Assembly (NCBI GenBank): GCA_034687125.1
Contig: JAQGBZ010000149.1
Span: 1 to 64,000 of the forward strand
Reading direction: 5' to 3'
Source: Neelides folsomi
Lineage: Eukaryota > Arthropoda > Collembola > Neelipleona > Neelidae
DNA length: 64,000 nt
The notes under the pieces are model-generated. The model made no database searches. It was not told where the DNA came from and saw only the letters and a program-made list of their open reading frames with translations. Position 1 is the first letter of the stretch, and each line of letters opens with the position of its first letter. The position numbers and the translations under genes were made by a program. Shown here piece by piece: positions 1-14,000 of the stretch.

Positions 1-120
1 GGATCGTGAAATATTATGACCTAACTCTTTTAATTTACTTTTAATTTTACTTTGAGAGAGTTGTAAACTTAGATATGCTTTTATCATTCCTTCTAACTCT
101 GAGTTAAGTTTCTTACCCAT
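1..120 (-). CDS. Possible Tc1/mariner-type transposase N-terminus, cut by the window edge
   Basis: An ATG at 120..118 opens a frame that stays open to base 1 (40 codons). It begins MGKKLNSELEGMIKAYL and continues LSQSKIKSKLKELGHNISRS. A lysine-rich start, then a helix, a short turn with LSQSKI, and a second helix resembles the first helix-turn-helix of Tc1/mariner-type transposases. That family uses this fold to bind terminal inverted repeats. The catalytic DDE/D part would lie to the left of the window, so it cannot be tested here. The 60 bases upstream hold no recognisable terminal repeat. The call rests on a short, degenerate fold pattern; another small HTH protein or a chance frame is possible. 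Confidence 0.4.
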   Translation of the reverse strand, partial: MGKKLNSELEGMIKAYLSLQLSQSKIKSKLKELGHNISRS

Positions 121-826
121 TTTATTTTAAACTTATTAAAACTTTGGTTCTCTTAATTAAAGGGTATTAAATAAACAAAAGGTCATTTGGCGGTAAAAAA
201 TTAGCATATTTATGAATATTATTATTAAGATGTCAGTATGTGTCCAAATCCAGAGCATAGTCCTGTAGGTACATCCATTTAAATAATAACTACATTAATG
301 ATCATAATAACTTACTACATATACATAATATAGAGTAGGTATTATTTTTCTTAGCATATTTAATTAAAATTAACAAGTTCATGATTAGAAATATTTCAGT
401 TCAGGTATTCCAGTAGGTAATCATTTGTCAGCTACTACCCAATTAAAATAATTAGTTTAAATAGTATACCTAGTCTATTATTCAGTATTAATAACTTAAT
501 AGTATTAAAAGGTATTAACTAAATGTAAGTTAATTAGTTAATAAGAATAAAATAAATAATTAAAAATGGTAATAATTTAAGGTGAATTATAAATGAAAGG
601 GATATTAACAGACTGGAAGTTTAAAAAATGTTCTGCATATGTTTTACAAATAATTAAAAAAAGTATGTTATGCATAGTATAAAAATAAATTATAGTCGAA
701 CAACACTGAATTTCATATAACAGAATAAAAAGACATTGGGCTAAACATGAAGAAAATGTATACTAAAATATTAGAGCTGATCGAAGTAAAACCAATCTGA
801 TATGACAAAGTATTCTTTGCACCAAG
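121..826. other. Non-coding AT-rich stretch
   Basis: I see no supported exon here. The sequence is AT-rich with short stop-filled frames on both strands. Confidence 0.5.
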
Positions 827-1353
827 TTAATTCATTAATGGAAACGTCTTAGAGAGATTGGGTCCTTCAAAGCTGCATATGCCGCTTTCAAGTCTTTCAA
901 CTGGAAACACCCAACAATGGTTAGTTAAAAATTCAATATTAATTCATTATATTAAACCTATCGATATTTATTGATAAGCTTACTCATTTTAGCAAATGTT
1001 TTATTATTTCGGCATCCGTTGACCCAGGCAGAATTCCAAACAAAGCAGTAAGGATTCGTTGGTTCTATATAAAATTAATTAATAGGTCGTTTAATATACA
1101 TGAATAATATTAACATTTTATGTAAAGTGTTTAAAATAAATGATTTTATTAAAATGAAATATTGTTTATATTTATATGAAATAATTTAATAATTATTTAT
1201 GATACCTCTTATAGGAGTTATCGTTGCGGATTTCACATTAGTTGATTGAAAATTATAGTAAATTCCGCAAAGATTCGCTTGATTACCAATAACTCCAATT
1301 TGTTCTTGAGTTGCTCCATCTCTCCCTATGTGTGGCTTAGAGCGGATGAGACG
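827..1353 (-). CDS. Three phase-compatible 3' exons of an unrecognised gene
   Basis: Three blocks join cleanly on the minus strand: 1353..1206 (acceptor ttctccag, donor gtatca), 1064..984 (acceptor atatag, donor gtaagc) and 900..827 (acceptor tttccag, stop TAA). Phases match at both junctions (1 and 1). The joined tail is about 99 residues. It contains GATQEQIGVIGNQANLCG, then PYCFVWNSAWVNGCRNNKTF, then a last exon reading ERLESGICSFEGP. Four cysteines, tryptophans and an NKT glycosylation sequon suggest a secreted or luminal protein, but I recognise no family. A further upstream exon may sit near 1600-1512, where two frames are open and I could not choose. The gene could also be a decayed copy. 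Confidence 0.35.
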
Positions 1354-1619
1354 CTGGAGAACAAGTATTATTTAATGATTGCAAAATATATAATTAAATC
1401 TAATTTCAATGCATTTTTATCGTTATTTAAGTAATTATAAATATACAATTTTTGAATAGCTTTACATTAAAAATTAAAGTTGGAGGATCTGAATTTTATT
1501 GATTTTCATTCACAGCTTCCCCAAATGGATAGATTTTCAAGAGTTCCAACAATATGTGCCAATTCCACAGCCATTCCACAGCCAGCCATGTTGATTCTAC
1601 AATTATTGAAAATATATTG

Positions 1620-2509
1620 ATTTACTTTCTATTTACCAAATCTAAATATAATACCGAGGAAAATATTATAATATGCAAGTCCAATTTTACTATATTTATA
1701 TCTAGTTTGTAGAAATTACATAAATACATTATAAATTATGTAATAAAGGTAATTAAAGGGAGAATGACACGAATTACATTTCTGTATCCATACCCTATTC
1801 AATAGAGTAGTATCATTTGTATCGTTTGGTCAGTTCGCTTTGGAAGATTGCAAGACGTCTGCAATTCTAAACAAAACAAGTCACAAATGATTAAACTCTG
1901 TATTTTAAACATCTTATTTAATGACGAATTGAAGATTGACATACATGCGGATACAATTAAATTAACTTTTTAATAAGGAGTAAATCCTATGTTACCTCTT
2001 TGTTGTTATTTACGCTGTTGGAGTCTTGCATTAATATCTTGTTGCTGTCGCTGTGGTCGCTGCCAGTGTGAACGTGTTGTTTTAAAATGATAAATACAAT
2101 TTTTTAAGTGAAGAGAATTCGCAGAAAACACATGCGCTATCGTCTATCATTCTTTTGTTAGAAGCCAAATAAAAAATTTTTTCCAATTAATGCATATTCA
2201 ATGAATATGTTTTAGTGAGCAAAGTTTTTATACCTTACTTTCTTAATATTTGCAATCATCGCATAATAAAATCATAAAATTAATCTATGATCTACAGTAC
2301 ACTCTATGTAAAAAAGACTGTTATTGATGTTTACGCTTAGATTAGGATTTGTTAAGCAAAAATTAAATTAAATTGCTTACACGCACCCCAGATAAATCTA
2401 ACTTAAATATTTATATTTCATTAACTATCCTATAAAAAACTAGCCATGAAGTGTGGTTGTGTAATTGTGTATGTGTATAAGAATTCTAGTCAATTTAAAA
2501 ATAAATTTT
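1620..2509. other. Mostly non-coding; weak exon-like patches
   Basis: Two GC-richer patches stand out. One, near 2075-2003 (minus strand), is an open frame rich in D, S and N between a cag acceptor and a gtaaca donor. The other, near 1800-1865, contains tcagtt, which fits the arthropod initiator consensus on the plus strand. Neither can be tied to a gene model. Confidence 0.25.
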
Positions 2510-2515
2510 TTTATT
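2510..2515 (-). terminator. Poly(A) signal of the epoxide hydrolase gene
   Basis: TTTATT on the plus strand reads AATAAA on the minus strand, about 60 bases after the stop codon. Confidence 0.5.
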
Positions 2516-2576
2516 GTCGATGAAATACTTTGGCATTGCACTTTAAAATATTTATATAAAAGCACACATCATATTT

Positions 2577-4455
2577 TTACAGTTTCTTATCAAATAGAGC
2601 CAATCCAATTTTCTCGACCTTATTAAAAAATTTGATTACATCCTTTGCAAAGGGTTCTGGGAGTTCGAAGGCTGCAAAATGTCCTCCAGTATCGACAGTC
2701 GTATATTGAATCATTTGAGGAAATTTGTCCGCAAGAAGAAATTCCCCATAAGTATGGATATCTTTCTTTAGCGACAAACAACCCATTGGCACATAAGTTG
2801 GCAGACTAGAAAAATCGAAAACACCATTTAACATTTCCCAATAACATGGTGTTAATTTAATCTATTTTATAATGTTAAAAATCTCAAAAGCAAATATATT
2901 ACTTATCGAGTCTGTAAATAGCAGAATTTTGAAAGTGTTCCTTGTACAATCTCTGTGAACTCGTAATTGAATTGGTCATCCAGTAGACCATGACATTATC
3001 GAGTAAATCATCTAGTTTATATTGCGAAAGCCCTCCGTCGTCTTTATGAACATATTCAGGATCCGTCCAAGTAGAAAACTTTTCTAAAATATATCCAGCC
3101 AGACCAATGGGTGTATTGGACAAAGCAGCTCCTGGAAATGATCAAATTGGCAATTAAGAACCTTTGAATAATGAATTTCTTATAAAAATAATTAAAGATG
3201 ACATTGAAAAGGAAGAGGACAAAAGGCGTTATAAGATGAAGTGAATAATAGAGGAGATGCGAACCTATTGTGTTGGGCTTTGTCGCTTGCAAGTGCCAGT
3301 ATCCACTTTCCCGTAGTTGAAGGAGAGCGAAGGAGAGGAACGGGAAAGTGCGATCAATTTCGGCTCCAGGTATTAAAGAACTCGGAAGGAACGACGCAAG
3401 AAGCATACGAAGATACGCTCGCTTGTGGAAACTAATACAGGAATTGACGTGGAGTCCCATCACGCTAGAATTTCACAAACATTCATACATTATGAGTTTT
3501 GTACCAGATTTCAATTTAGTTAAAATATGAAAGGAACCGGAAAATAATGTGAATTGGGCTGGTCAATTATAAATTTTAAACATTTACTTCCTGTGATAAA
3601 TGGACGCCATGTGGGTTGCAACGACAAATCCCCAATCTCCGCCCTGGACATAGAATTTCTCATGCCCGAGTCTTTTCATAAGTTTGAGAAATAAGGTTCC
3701 CATTTCAATGGTTCCAAGGCCAGGCTTAGAAGACGCGTCCGAGAAACCATAGCCTGGCAATGAAGGAACCACAATCTTAAACAAACAAGAGAAAATTCAT
3801 TATTAATTTACCACCCTTTTATATATAAACCAAAGAGGAAAATTAATATTTGAGTCAATCCTTTGATGAAAACACACGAACATTTTGTGTCTAGTTTGCA
3901 ACCAACCTCAAAGTTAATGTCTGATGACTTCGGGTCGATGAGGAAGGGAAGGGCCCGTTGAAATTCCACGAAAGATCCCGGCCAACCATGCAACATCAAC
4001 AGCGGTCGGGTCTTCTTGTACTTGTCATTATTCGTGCTCTTGATGTGGATAAAGTGAATATCAAGTCCTGCTATCTTCGTTTTGAACTGAGGGTATTTGT
4101 TGAGCCCTTTGATCCTCTCTTTAATATCATATTTATTGAGCCAGTAGTCTCCAATTTTTTTGAGTTCCTTCGTGTTGAACCCATCCTCAAATGCTCGGCC
4201 TTCAAGGGGCGGACTGAGCCGACCGCCGGAAAGCTCCAATTTCAGTCTGGCTTTCAAATCCTCGATGGCTTTATCGTCCATTACGATTTTGAACGGGCGA
4301 ATGGCGGTTTCATCCTTGGAGGCTTCTTGACCAGCAGGTCCAAAGTACAAGTCGTCTGGCACGATGGGAACATCTTCGTCACTGAACACAGTGAATAAGA
4401 TGTAGGCGGAGTAAATGGTCAAAGAGAGAACGAAGAGAACCTCGAACTTCCCCAT
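2577..4455 (-). CDS. Jheh: Juvenile hormone epoxide hydrolase (microsomal type)
   Basis: Five exons: 4455..3907, 3775..3588, 3464..3265, 3131..2903 and 2805..2577, giving 464 residues, the usual family length. The family opens the epoxide of juvenile hormone (and other epoxides) to a diol at the ER membrane. The N-terminus has a membrane anchor (residues about 4-24). The alpha/beta-hydrolase core shows HGWPG (156-160, oxyanion hole), the nucleophile in GGDWG (Asp230), the ring-opening tyrosines Tyr301 (in ESGYWHLQ) and Tyr375 (in RLYKE), and the catalytic His431 in GGHFAAFE; Glu410 is the likely acid. All catalytic residues are therefore present. The exon 2-3 join regenerates HRNVMGLHVN, typical for the family. 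The ATG at 4455 is the first in frame before the hydrophobic segment. Related microsomal epoxide hydrolases act on xenobiotics, so the natural substrate is inferred. Confidence 0.93.
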
Positions 4456-7400
4456 TCCAATTTAAGTTAAACTGGCCGTTAGATATTGTTAAATAATGAA
4501 GTGAGATAAGAGAGTATTGTAAATTAAATAGTGAATGAAAGTGAGTTTTGAGTAAAGGCGAAGCTCCGAGTGGAGGGACCACCACTTGTCATATGATGAG
4601 AACCGGTGAAGTCAGGCATGGAGATTCATGCAGGATGAGGACGTGCAGGATTCTCCTCGGGCTCTCTCATCATCCTCCACCTCTCCACCACATCTCGTCT
4701 ATCCTCCATTAATTCTCAAGGCCTACTGGGTCGGAGGAGTTCATTCTCTTCTCCAGCAGTCGAAGGTCCACTTCTCTTTCTTCACTTTTCTTATAGCTCT
4801 TGAATAAAACTCGGGTGCGAATATGACATCCAAACCATTAACCAACTTGAGGGGAATTCCGACTTTCAAACCTCGGATTTGAATGGGAATGAATGCTAAT
4901 TTCCCCCAAAATAACTTCCCTTTCTCGTCAAATCTCTTTTAAGTTTAAGTTGAGAGAAACCTAGAATGAATGGCTCAAATGCAACTTCTCACCTTATTAC
5001 CTTGTATGAAAGTACGAGTACGTACATTCTCCCCATAATCATTATAAAAACGCGAACCTCCTGGAGAAATAGGAAGGCGTATGTATCTGGTATATGTTAT
5101 TATATAAGGATATAATCTTTAATGTGTATGCGTCTTACATTTATGTAATTTGCTGATCATAGCTAACCTGTCTACAATGTATGTAATACTCTACGAGTAC
5201 GCCTACATATTATGAAGCTACAAAGCGTGAAGATTTCACATCTTTGGTAGCTACTTAAATATTTACATCCACTTCACATACCTACCCAGATAGATAAAAA
5301 GGAAATCTGCGTTAAAATAAAAATATTATTGATAAATTACTGGCACACTACAGGTAATGTGCTATAGTTTTAAACATAATAGTCTTCAACTTCAACTTAG
5401 TTTCACGTTTTTGTTAATTCTAAGAAATATTTTTAGGCAATAAAAAATCAATAAAGTATGCATGTTAAAAAACTAGAATTCAGTTTTGGCTAGATCAGAT
5501 CCATACTTTATTAACCTTGAATATTAGACATTTACTTAACGCTCCACAATTACACAATTTATTAATAAGACTATTTTATAATCTAATTAAAAAGCACATT
5601 ATTATTGACGACAAGCTTGCTATAAACCAATTATTTCTAATTACAATTTAACACAAACTCTAACCTTTATCTCATTTATTTACTTATTGTTATCTAAACA
5701 CGCTTCCATAAATATTGTGTATTTGAAGAAAACATGAATTGATCAAGTCCTATTTAAGGCTACAATAATACATTACGAAATTATATAAATTAATCATGAT
5801 AAACTTACTATTTAACTTCTATGAATATTATACACAAGTGTTACAATTTAAGCAAATTAAAAAGAAATAGGCAACGATTTGTATGGGTTTTGATCTAATT
5901 GAATTTTCATATTGCCGAGCGATGGTTTGTCCTAATTACTTTTACCAATCACTTTTAGTACTATATTGTACATTATCTAAAGTTAAAGTTAATATTTAAT
6001 CCACTTAAACTAATCGCAAATATCTAAGTATCATACATATTGAGTATGTGTTAAGGAAAAAATAGGTATTTTTATAAGGAGAAGCGAGAGCTATAGCATA
6101 AATACATAAATTCACAAAACTTTTCTACATATTTTGTGCCAAAAAGGACAATTTAGTATCGCGTAAAGTACAACCATACATTGAATGAAACATCTATCAG
6201 TATTTAATTATTATTATTGAAATACAATGAGTCGAGACATTTTAAATTGCCACAATGATAGTACAATTTTAATTTTTTTCCACAAACAGTTGACTCTGAT
6301 AAAACACGTAAACGTCTGTTAATATTAGGCATGAAGGTTTTAGGCAATAGGTACTCTTTCATTTAACCAGGTTATATAGGATAGGAAAATGGTTTAACTT
6401 TGACTTAACTTTGTTATTTCTTAATTATAATTTATATTAATAGTCCCACAACTAATAAATTGCTAAATTGCTTTTTTGGATAAGGACCATTTTCATATAT
6501 TTTATTTGTAGGAATTTTTATTCTATCGTAATTGCTTCATCGTAAACTTTTACCAATAGTTTATAGATGTACGTGCGATTGTGTTCATACAAGTAGATTT
6601 TTGATATAATTTACCATATATTGGATTGACACTTAACAGTAAACGTATTAGAGCGGCATGTTTCAAGATTGTGTAATATTTTATTAGCTCCTTAATCTTT
6701 TCAAATATTTTTTTTACTAAATTAAAGATATGATCCATTTTCAGGTAAAATGTTATAGCTTTAATTATTCCTTTTGTCTTTGCAAGTTATCAAGATCCGA
6801 AGCCAATTACTAAGTATTTAAATCTGAATACCATTGAAAATCATACAATACTTTGAGTAAAATATAAATAATTAATTAAAACATCTTTTTTCATATATTT
6901 TTCATAGATAACATCTATTGGCTAAATTCAATTCATGATTAAATCTAGGAAAGTAAAATAGAAACCCATTTCCACTGCTAAATTATTATTAAATTATCAT
7001 CTCTAATAAACTAGAAACGTAATAACGCAAACCTAAATTACGTATAAAATGGCTAAACTTCCCAACCTTTACAAATAATAGCAATTAAATCCAAGAAAAT
7101 TTATTAATTTTATTAAATTGTAAAGAAATTTTAACCATGTGGCCATTTAAGAATTTAGACACAAGAAATTTTTTTAACAATACTAGATAATATTTAATGG
7201 AATGACAATGCTTTAAATTTAAAAGGTATTGATCTCCTTAATATTTATAATTTAAAACTAATTTCGTTGTTTAGTATGTCGAAATCTGGCTCAATAAAAT
7301 TACAATTTCAATCAAAATTACAATTCGATATCCGATATTATTTAAATACATATTAGGGACCATTTTTCATTCTATAGCTAATGAAAATTTCCGACAATTG

Positions 7401-7758
7401 CGTCTGATCTGATATTTGTATAAGATGTCTGAGAGTGTGAACCTTATTGTTAGGCATATCACGAGAAATTTGATTTTTTATTAACTCCGACGACGAATAG
7501 TGAGGAAGGGTTGAATTGAGCTCCTAATTAAATTTAGAGTAGAGAAATAACTTAACACGGCCACATTAATTTTTATCCTCTAATTCTTTATGTTAACTGT
7601 TTCATTTAATCCAGTAGGGAAAAGAGAAATTAAAGGGGATCAATGGGTTCGTGGTTCTTTCTACCGCCAATGATAAAAGGATAAAAAATATCGTAATAAT
7701 GTTTCTTTTTTTAAACTAGAGGAAGAGCTAGCAATTGTAGTTCCTATTTGTAGTTTAG
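4456..7758. other. Epoxide hydrolase promoter side and long intergenic stretch
   Basis: About 3.3 kb between two minus-strand genes. The first 500 bases, next to the epoxide hydrolase start, are GC-richer and probably contain its promoter and 5' UTR. The rest is AT-rich with no exon I can support on either strand. Confidence 0.5.
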
Positions 7759-7764
7759 TTTATT
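7759..7764 (-). terminator. Candidate poly(A) signal of the TPD52-family gene
   Basis: Minus-strand AATAAA about 290 bases past the stop codon. Other AT-rich candidates lie closer but lack the exact hexamer. Confidence 0.3.
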
Positions 7765-8057
7765 AGCCTTTCTAAATAGATAGTAGTTTAGTATTAGAAC
7801 ATGTTTTGAGTGTCTCTCTGGGGAAATGAAGAGTCTCTCTCAATTCCACACAGAAGAAACTTTCCCACTAATTATAAATGATGATGAATAAAACTGAAAG
7901 AGCGTAAATGGAACCAACAACTCCCATTTTTTTTAAATTTAACTAATATATTACATTACTTATTTTTTTATATTTATATAATTATAACGTCGCTTCTTTT
8001 ATGATCTTGTTGTAGTCGCAGGCGGTGGTGGATGATAAAGGTATATGGTTGATTGAT

Positions 8058-11000
8058 TCAAGGAGCCTGCTGCTTCTCCTCTGCGTTGGGAACCGCATTC
8101 GGCGTTCCGTTAGGTCTCGTCCCATCAGGGTTCGTGCCTTGGTTCGCCGTCGCCTCACGAAGAGCATCGTCGAAACTCTGGACTGAACCCGAACGGGATC
8201 CTCCCATCTTCGTCTGCTCAACAGTACAGAAACATCATTAGCACTCTTAAGCGAATGGGGAGAGAGAGAGAGAAAGCAGGGCATTTGAAAACGACTCGAA
8301 AATGGAAATTCGTTTCCTCTTTGTTAAACAATTCTGTCTATAATGAGACTCAGCCTATAACAGCTCGCACTTCAGGGAGTTTAAACGAAGCTGACTCGTA
8401 CACAAAGCCATTTATTAAACATTTATCTCGATTTTACTTCAAAACACTCAAACATTTAACACATCTAACGATAAATATGCTTTTATACATAATAGGTATA
8501 TGTATGTTATAAGTATTTATAAAGTTAATAATAGTGATAAATTCACAATATAGAGGAGAAAAATTGAAAGAGACGACACAGAAATAATAATAAAATCAAT
8601 CATTTAGATTCGCATCGCAAGCACCCATATTTCCCTTTTGTGAAAATCATTATTGGGCTCACTATTCATTTTAACTGATTCGCTCTGATAAACCTCATAA
8701 AGCACATCTATTCTTCCACTATATCTATTCAAATTAATTCATTGTTTGTGTGCATCGTTGTTCATTAATTTATCAAAATTGAATCGTTAATGACCCGTGG
8801 GCCATCAACCGAATGTTTTATTAACATTCCATCAGGTTATTTCCTTTTCATATTATCCAATTTATTACTTATTACGTGTCTCCCTTTTAGCAAATTGAGA
8901 ATTTGAAAGTGAAAAATGACAAACGTTCATTAAAAATTGGATAGAATCAAGAGTTATTCTTTTGGGAATCGAAATTAAAACTGCTATTAGGTATTAAATT
9001 GTTGAATTTTCACAATTAAAAAAATTATTTATTTATTTAAATGGATTTAAAATACTAAATAAATAGTGTAATTTATCCTAACATTATTAGGTATAGATAT
9101 CTAACTCTAATGGATTAAGTAGTTAATAATTAATTTGATGAATATTTTGCAAATTATTTATAAGCAAGAGAGAAGCAAAAAAGAGAGATAGAAAGATTTT
9201 TTGCCCGGTTGTTTTCTTACATGTACCTTGACGGTGGAAACGGCCGAGGAAACTCTCTCTTCCATGGATCGAAATGAGTCGGTGTTTTTCAATGCTCCGA
9301 GTTTCTGGCTCATAGCAGAGCCAATACCGCCGAGAAGTGATGTCGTCTTTTCGGCCGTCGCTTTAATGGCCGACTCAGTCTTCTGATATCTGTAAAATTA
9401 AAAAAATAATGGTTAAACTAAAATTAACAATTAACAATTTTAGGTTAGGTTTAATAATTCACAAAGTTTTAATTAAAGTTATATTAAAATATTGAAAAAG
9501 AGTTAATATTCCATCCTTTTATTTATGAAAAGCGTCATTTTAAATATTAAATGCTCATTATGCCATAATGTTTTGCCAATTATGCTAATTAACATATAAA
9601 ACCTTCATTAGATTATCAATAATTCTAACAAGTTAATTTTTAATGAAACATGAAGTAGTCATTTATATTTTAGGTATTTTACTCTCAAGTAATGTACTAA
9701 CAACGTCATCATTAACAAGTCTTATCCCCTAACTTGTCATAAGAAGTTAAGTAAAAGTTGGAAATTAGAAGTAATTAAAACATACAAATTGATATTAAAC
9801 GGATTTTAACGAGCTTAATCATGATTCATGATGAAGAGGAGATTGAATTAAAATCCCAAAATAGAAAAGTGTAGTGGGAAGGCAATGCGTGAAAAATTGG
9901 TTCTCGAGGGATTCAAAACGAAATTTCATTTTCGGATCTTCCACCCATTATCGCCATTTATTCATTCTAAATCCGATTTAAGCCCCGCATGCAAAGGAAG
10001 AAGGTGGCCATAAAAGATGAAAATCTCTCTCGAGTGGAGAAAGAATTAATTTTATCGGAATGTGTCCCGAGTGTTGGTCCATGCTCAAGTGGAAAATTCG
10101 AATTTACAATACATATGTAAGTGTTGAGTCGTTGAGTGTGGGACCTCACGGGATGTGTGGAGAAGAAAGAGGGAAATAAGGCCAGAAGGACCGGGAAACA
10201 TTTTTAGGTGAATTGCAGCAGTGAAGGAGCTTAAAGTAGGAGTATAGAAAAGACGTGTAAGAGATAAACAGATTAGTTGAGAGCTGAATTGGGGGTGGAG
10301 AGGGGGAGGGGGGACAAAATGCGTATATCTTTCAAGACATCATATAAATATAAGAAGGACACCTTGATCGTATTCTACTAATAATAAATGGGGAAAAGGT
10401 TTTTTAAAGTGGTCGTAGTCGGATTCTTTCTCTTATTCTCTTTTCAATTTCTTCTTCCATTTCTCTTCATCTCAGATAGAATTCCTTTCCCATCCATAAT
10501 GCAGTTGGGCGCAGAAGATTCAGGCTCTTTATCTCCTCCTATCTCCCTCACCCAATCCGCGAATTTCCCCCACACATACATTCTCGTGGAATGGGAGAGA
10601 AAGCTGAGAATGAGCGAGGAAGGGAAGTCCATCAATTTCCCCACTTGGACTCAATCCGCCACCGGGTGAAAAATGAGGTTTGGAGGTAAAATGAATCCTA
10701 TTTAATCTCAAACTAATCCATTTAACAATTACAACAGAGGAGTAAATCAACCCAACATCCCCACTACAATCAATAAAATATGGGATGAGGTTGTCAAACA
10801 ATTTCCCCCCAAGTTCATTTCTGACCGCTTTCCTTCGACTTCTAATCATTTCTAATGCGAATTCCCCTCTCTCCCAATCAATATTTGATAAAAATCTACA
10901 AAAATACATTTAACAGCTCATAAACACTCACTTGAAACAATTCTGGCAGTTTAACGCATTTATACACCAAATAAAAAGGTTAATCTATTATACAATAGTC

Positions 11001-14000
11001 CAAACGCATATTGATTTTCAGGGTAAATACTAACAAAGGAGTATGAATATTTTCCTTTAAAATGAAGTGGTGGGTAGAGAGTGTCATGATTAATAAACGG
11101 CTCATTTAAATGGCCTGCTAATATTTAAATTCCTCCACTATCCCTGCTATAGTTAATTTAAGAAAGCATGGGAGAAATGGTAGTGTTGGACGCATTGAGG
11201 TAGAACTTTTCTCATAAATACATATTTGCTGAGGGATCCATTTCCTTAGTTCTCATTTCATTAAACTCATCGTCTTCGCTCCTTGAAACAATCTTTAAAC
11301 CTCACGTTTAGTAAGATCCTCCTTAATCCTCAAACAACCAGCGAACGAGAACACATTCATTAAAATGCATTAAAATAAAGCTCCAAGACTTTCTTACTAT
11401 TACAGAAGGTTGAAAGGGATGAGAAACTTTGCAAGATCAAAAGACCCTTTCGAGAACCTAAGAACTCTTTGACTTGAACTTAAACATATGGTTATAATAA
11501 AAGGACCATGAAATTCAAAAATGAAACTAACCTAACAATAATGTATACTTAAAGTTAGTATGAACATATGGAACTGAATCAAATATTATTATTTCTTTCA
11601 ACAATATTTCTTCTTTTTAATACGAATGTGAATGAGATGAAAAGAAAATGTTTTCGTATTCGACATTGGACACATTTGAAATTAAGCATAAAATATTACA
11701 TATATGTGCCTATTTATGTAGATTTACATACGGTATGGAGTGTAAATATCCGTATTTATGAAAGTATTTTTTTAATACAGGTATGCAGTACGCAGAATAA
11801 AGATATGCATAGGTAGGTATATTTATAATAATTATTCGCATTTAAGGTACATAATAATATAGGTTTTATACATATTGTATGTACGCGTCTCACAATAAAA
11901 TACATCATATCATAGATAAATATTAATGGTTAGTATTATGTATGTAAATGCTATGCGAAAATGTGAAAAATACTTCCTCTCATGCAGATTTGCAATTTGA
12001 ACAAAATCCCCTTTCTCCTACAAGAGGCTCAAATCACGCCAACATGAGTTATGTCATGTTCCTTCGAGACTTTTTATAATTAATTTACGCCCAAATTAAT
12101 CTTAAAAATGCCTAAACTTTACCATTGTCATTATCTCATTATCTAAGTCAGAAATACCCAGAAACAAGATACATAAAATATAAATTGCGTGAATGCCAGA
12201 ATACAGATCCAATTACTGCCTCGTTAAATTACGACCATTTGTCAAAATAAATATTCACATTCTTATAAAAGAGTTTCGAAATAACCATTGGACATGTTGT
12301 GATTTAAAAAGAGAGAAAAATCGATTTATCTCATCAACTTGAGCTAAAATTAAGAGCAAGGGAGTTCCTCAAGCATGAATGAAAAATTGACTGATTAATG
12401 AATCTATTCTCTCAAACTCAAACCTTTTCATCTTTTTTTCATGCCTGGGTTCTTCCGCAGTGCCTATGTTTACTTACTCCCGAGGAAATGAGTTAAATGG
12501 GGAGATGCTGTAAAAAAGTACGACGTAAAATAAAGGATCCATCCCCTTCTTCTCAACTTCAAATGAGGAAGAGACATTAAGAAAATGAGGATCGCTATGC
12601 GGAATAAACATTCTTTCCCTTCTCTTTCTCTCGCAGTATTTGAGTTGAGGTCGTTGAATAAAAACCGCCTTTCCTCAATTTCATTCCTTTTAGAATTAAA
12701 ATCCTCTTTAAGAATTAGAATCCTCTTTGAGAGAGTTAATCTCAAATCTTTGGGATCAATCGAGCTTTTTCCCTCGGATCATCGGGAGAGTGGAGAGGAA
12801 CAAAAGGAGGCCAAATCTCCTTTCACTCTCCATCACGAGCAAATAATGCTAGTCGTCAGTCTCAAAAACTTCAAGAATTTTCTTTGAAAAAATACAAGTA
12901 GTTGATTTCGACCTTGAAGTCTCTTCCTAAATTACTGGACGTAGATAAAAAAAGGAAAAGACATCGATTTGGAGCTGAGTATGGGAAAGAGCCACTTTCC
13001 CTCGCTTTCCTCCTATGAACATGATGTCAGGAAACTGAGGGTAAATACACACGTACGTAAACTACTTACTAAACTACAACTCTCGTAAGTACCCATTTGT
13101 ATGATGGAGTAGATCGGATACGTTTCCTCAGTATAATATGTTACGTATATTGTTGTATCCATATGATATGCCAAAATACCAATATTACGTAACACGTAAC
13201 TATGTATTTATGAAATAACATAGATAGAACTACTCAGTATAGACTGTATACTGTTAAATGATATATTGATAAATCACCCGTCCCTTAAGATAGAAAATTG
13301 AAAGACACGTCTGAATTTAACCAATTTAATATAAAGAAATATAAAAAGGTAATGTTTGAAGTAAAACGTAAAAAGCATGCCTATTGTTTCTTTTACATTC
13401 TGCATACCTACATAAGTAAATACAATCTCCTACTTATGTATAATACCCCCTACCACTCCCAATGACGCAGATTTGTTTCTCGCCCAAATTTAACAATGAT
13501 GGAAAGGGAGCTAGTGGGGAATGACGTGACATCAAATTCCAAATAATTGAAAATCTACATTCACAGCCGCAGCTCAAACATTTACATTCTTTCTCCGTTT
13601 TTCTCTTCTATGAACCTAAGTCTACTATGTATGTACATACAAACATATAATACACATATGTACAAATATGTATATAACTACTTTTGAGAACATAGAATGA
13701 TACTAAAACACCAATTTAGGTTAGTAATGTGATGATACTAATAGTATTTTATAGGAGCCTTCAATTGCAATGAAACTTTTTACATTAGTTAATATACTAC
13801 ATATATTTTGAACATTTACCAGAAGTGTATCGTGCATCATTTGGTATTTCCTTATCTGTGTTTTTAGATTAATAAAGGAAGTTTTATCAAATGGTTTGAA
13901 GCGTGGAATAATAAAGGAATTATAAATCATTTCAAGGAATTCCTATTTAACTAAAAGATATGTCTACATCAAATGAACAAGTGAAAAAAAAACTCGAGTT

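Noticed and set aside
3241-3530. Plus-strand frames across the third epoxide hydrolase exon
   Set aside because: Antisense shadows of that exon, which matches the family and splices in phase.
10388-10909. Hydrophobic frames on both strands at 10.4-10.9 kb
   Set aside because: Start looks signal-peptide-like on the plus strand, but there is no continuation in phase and the antisense is equally open; low confidence that either is a gene.
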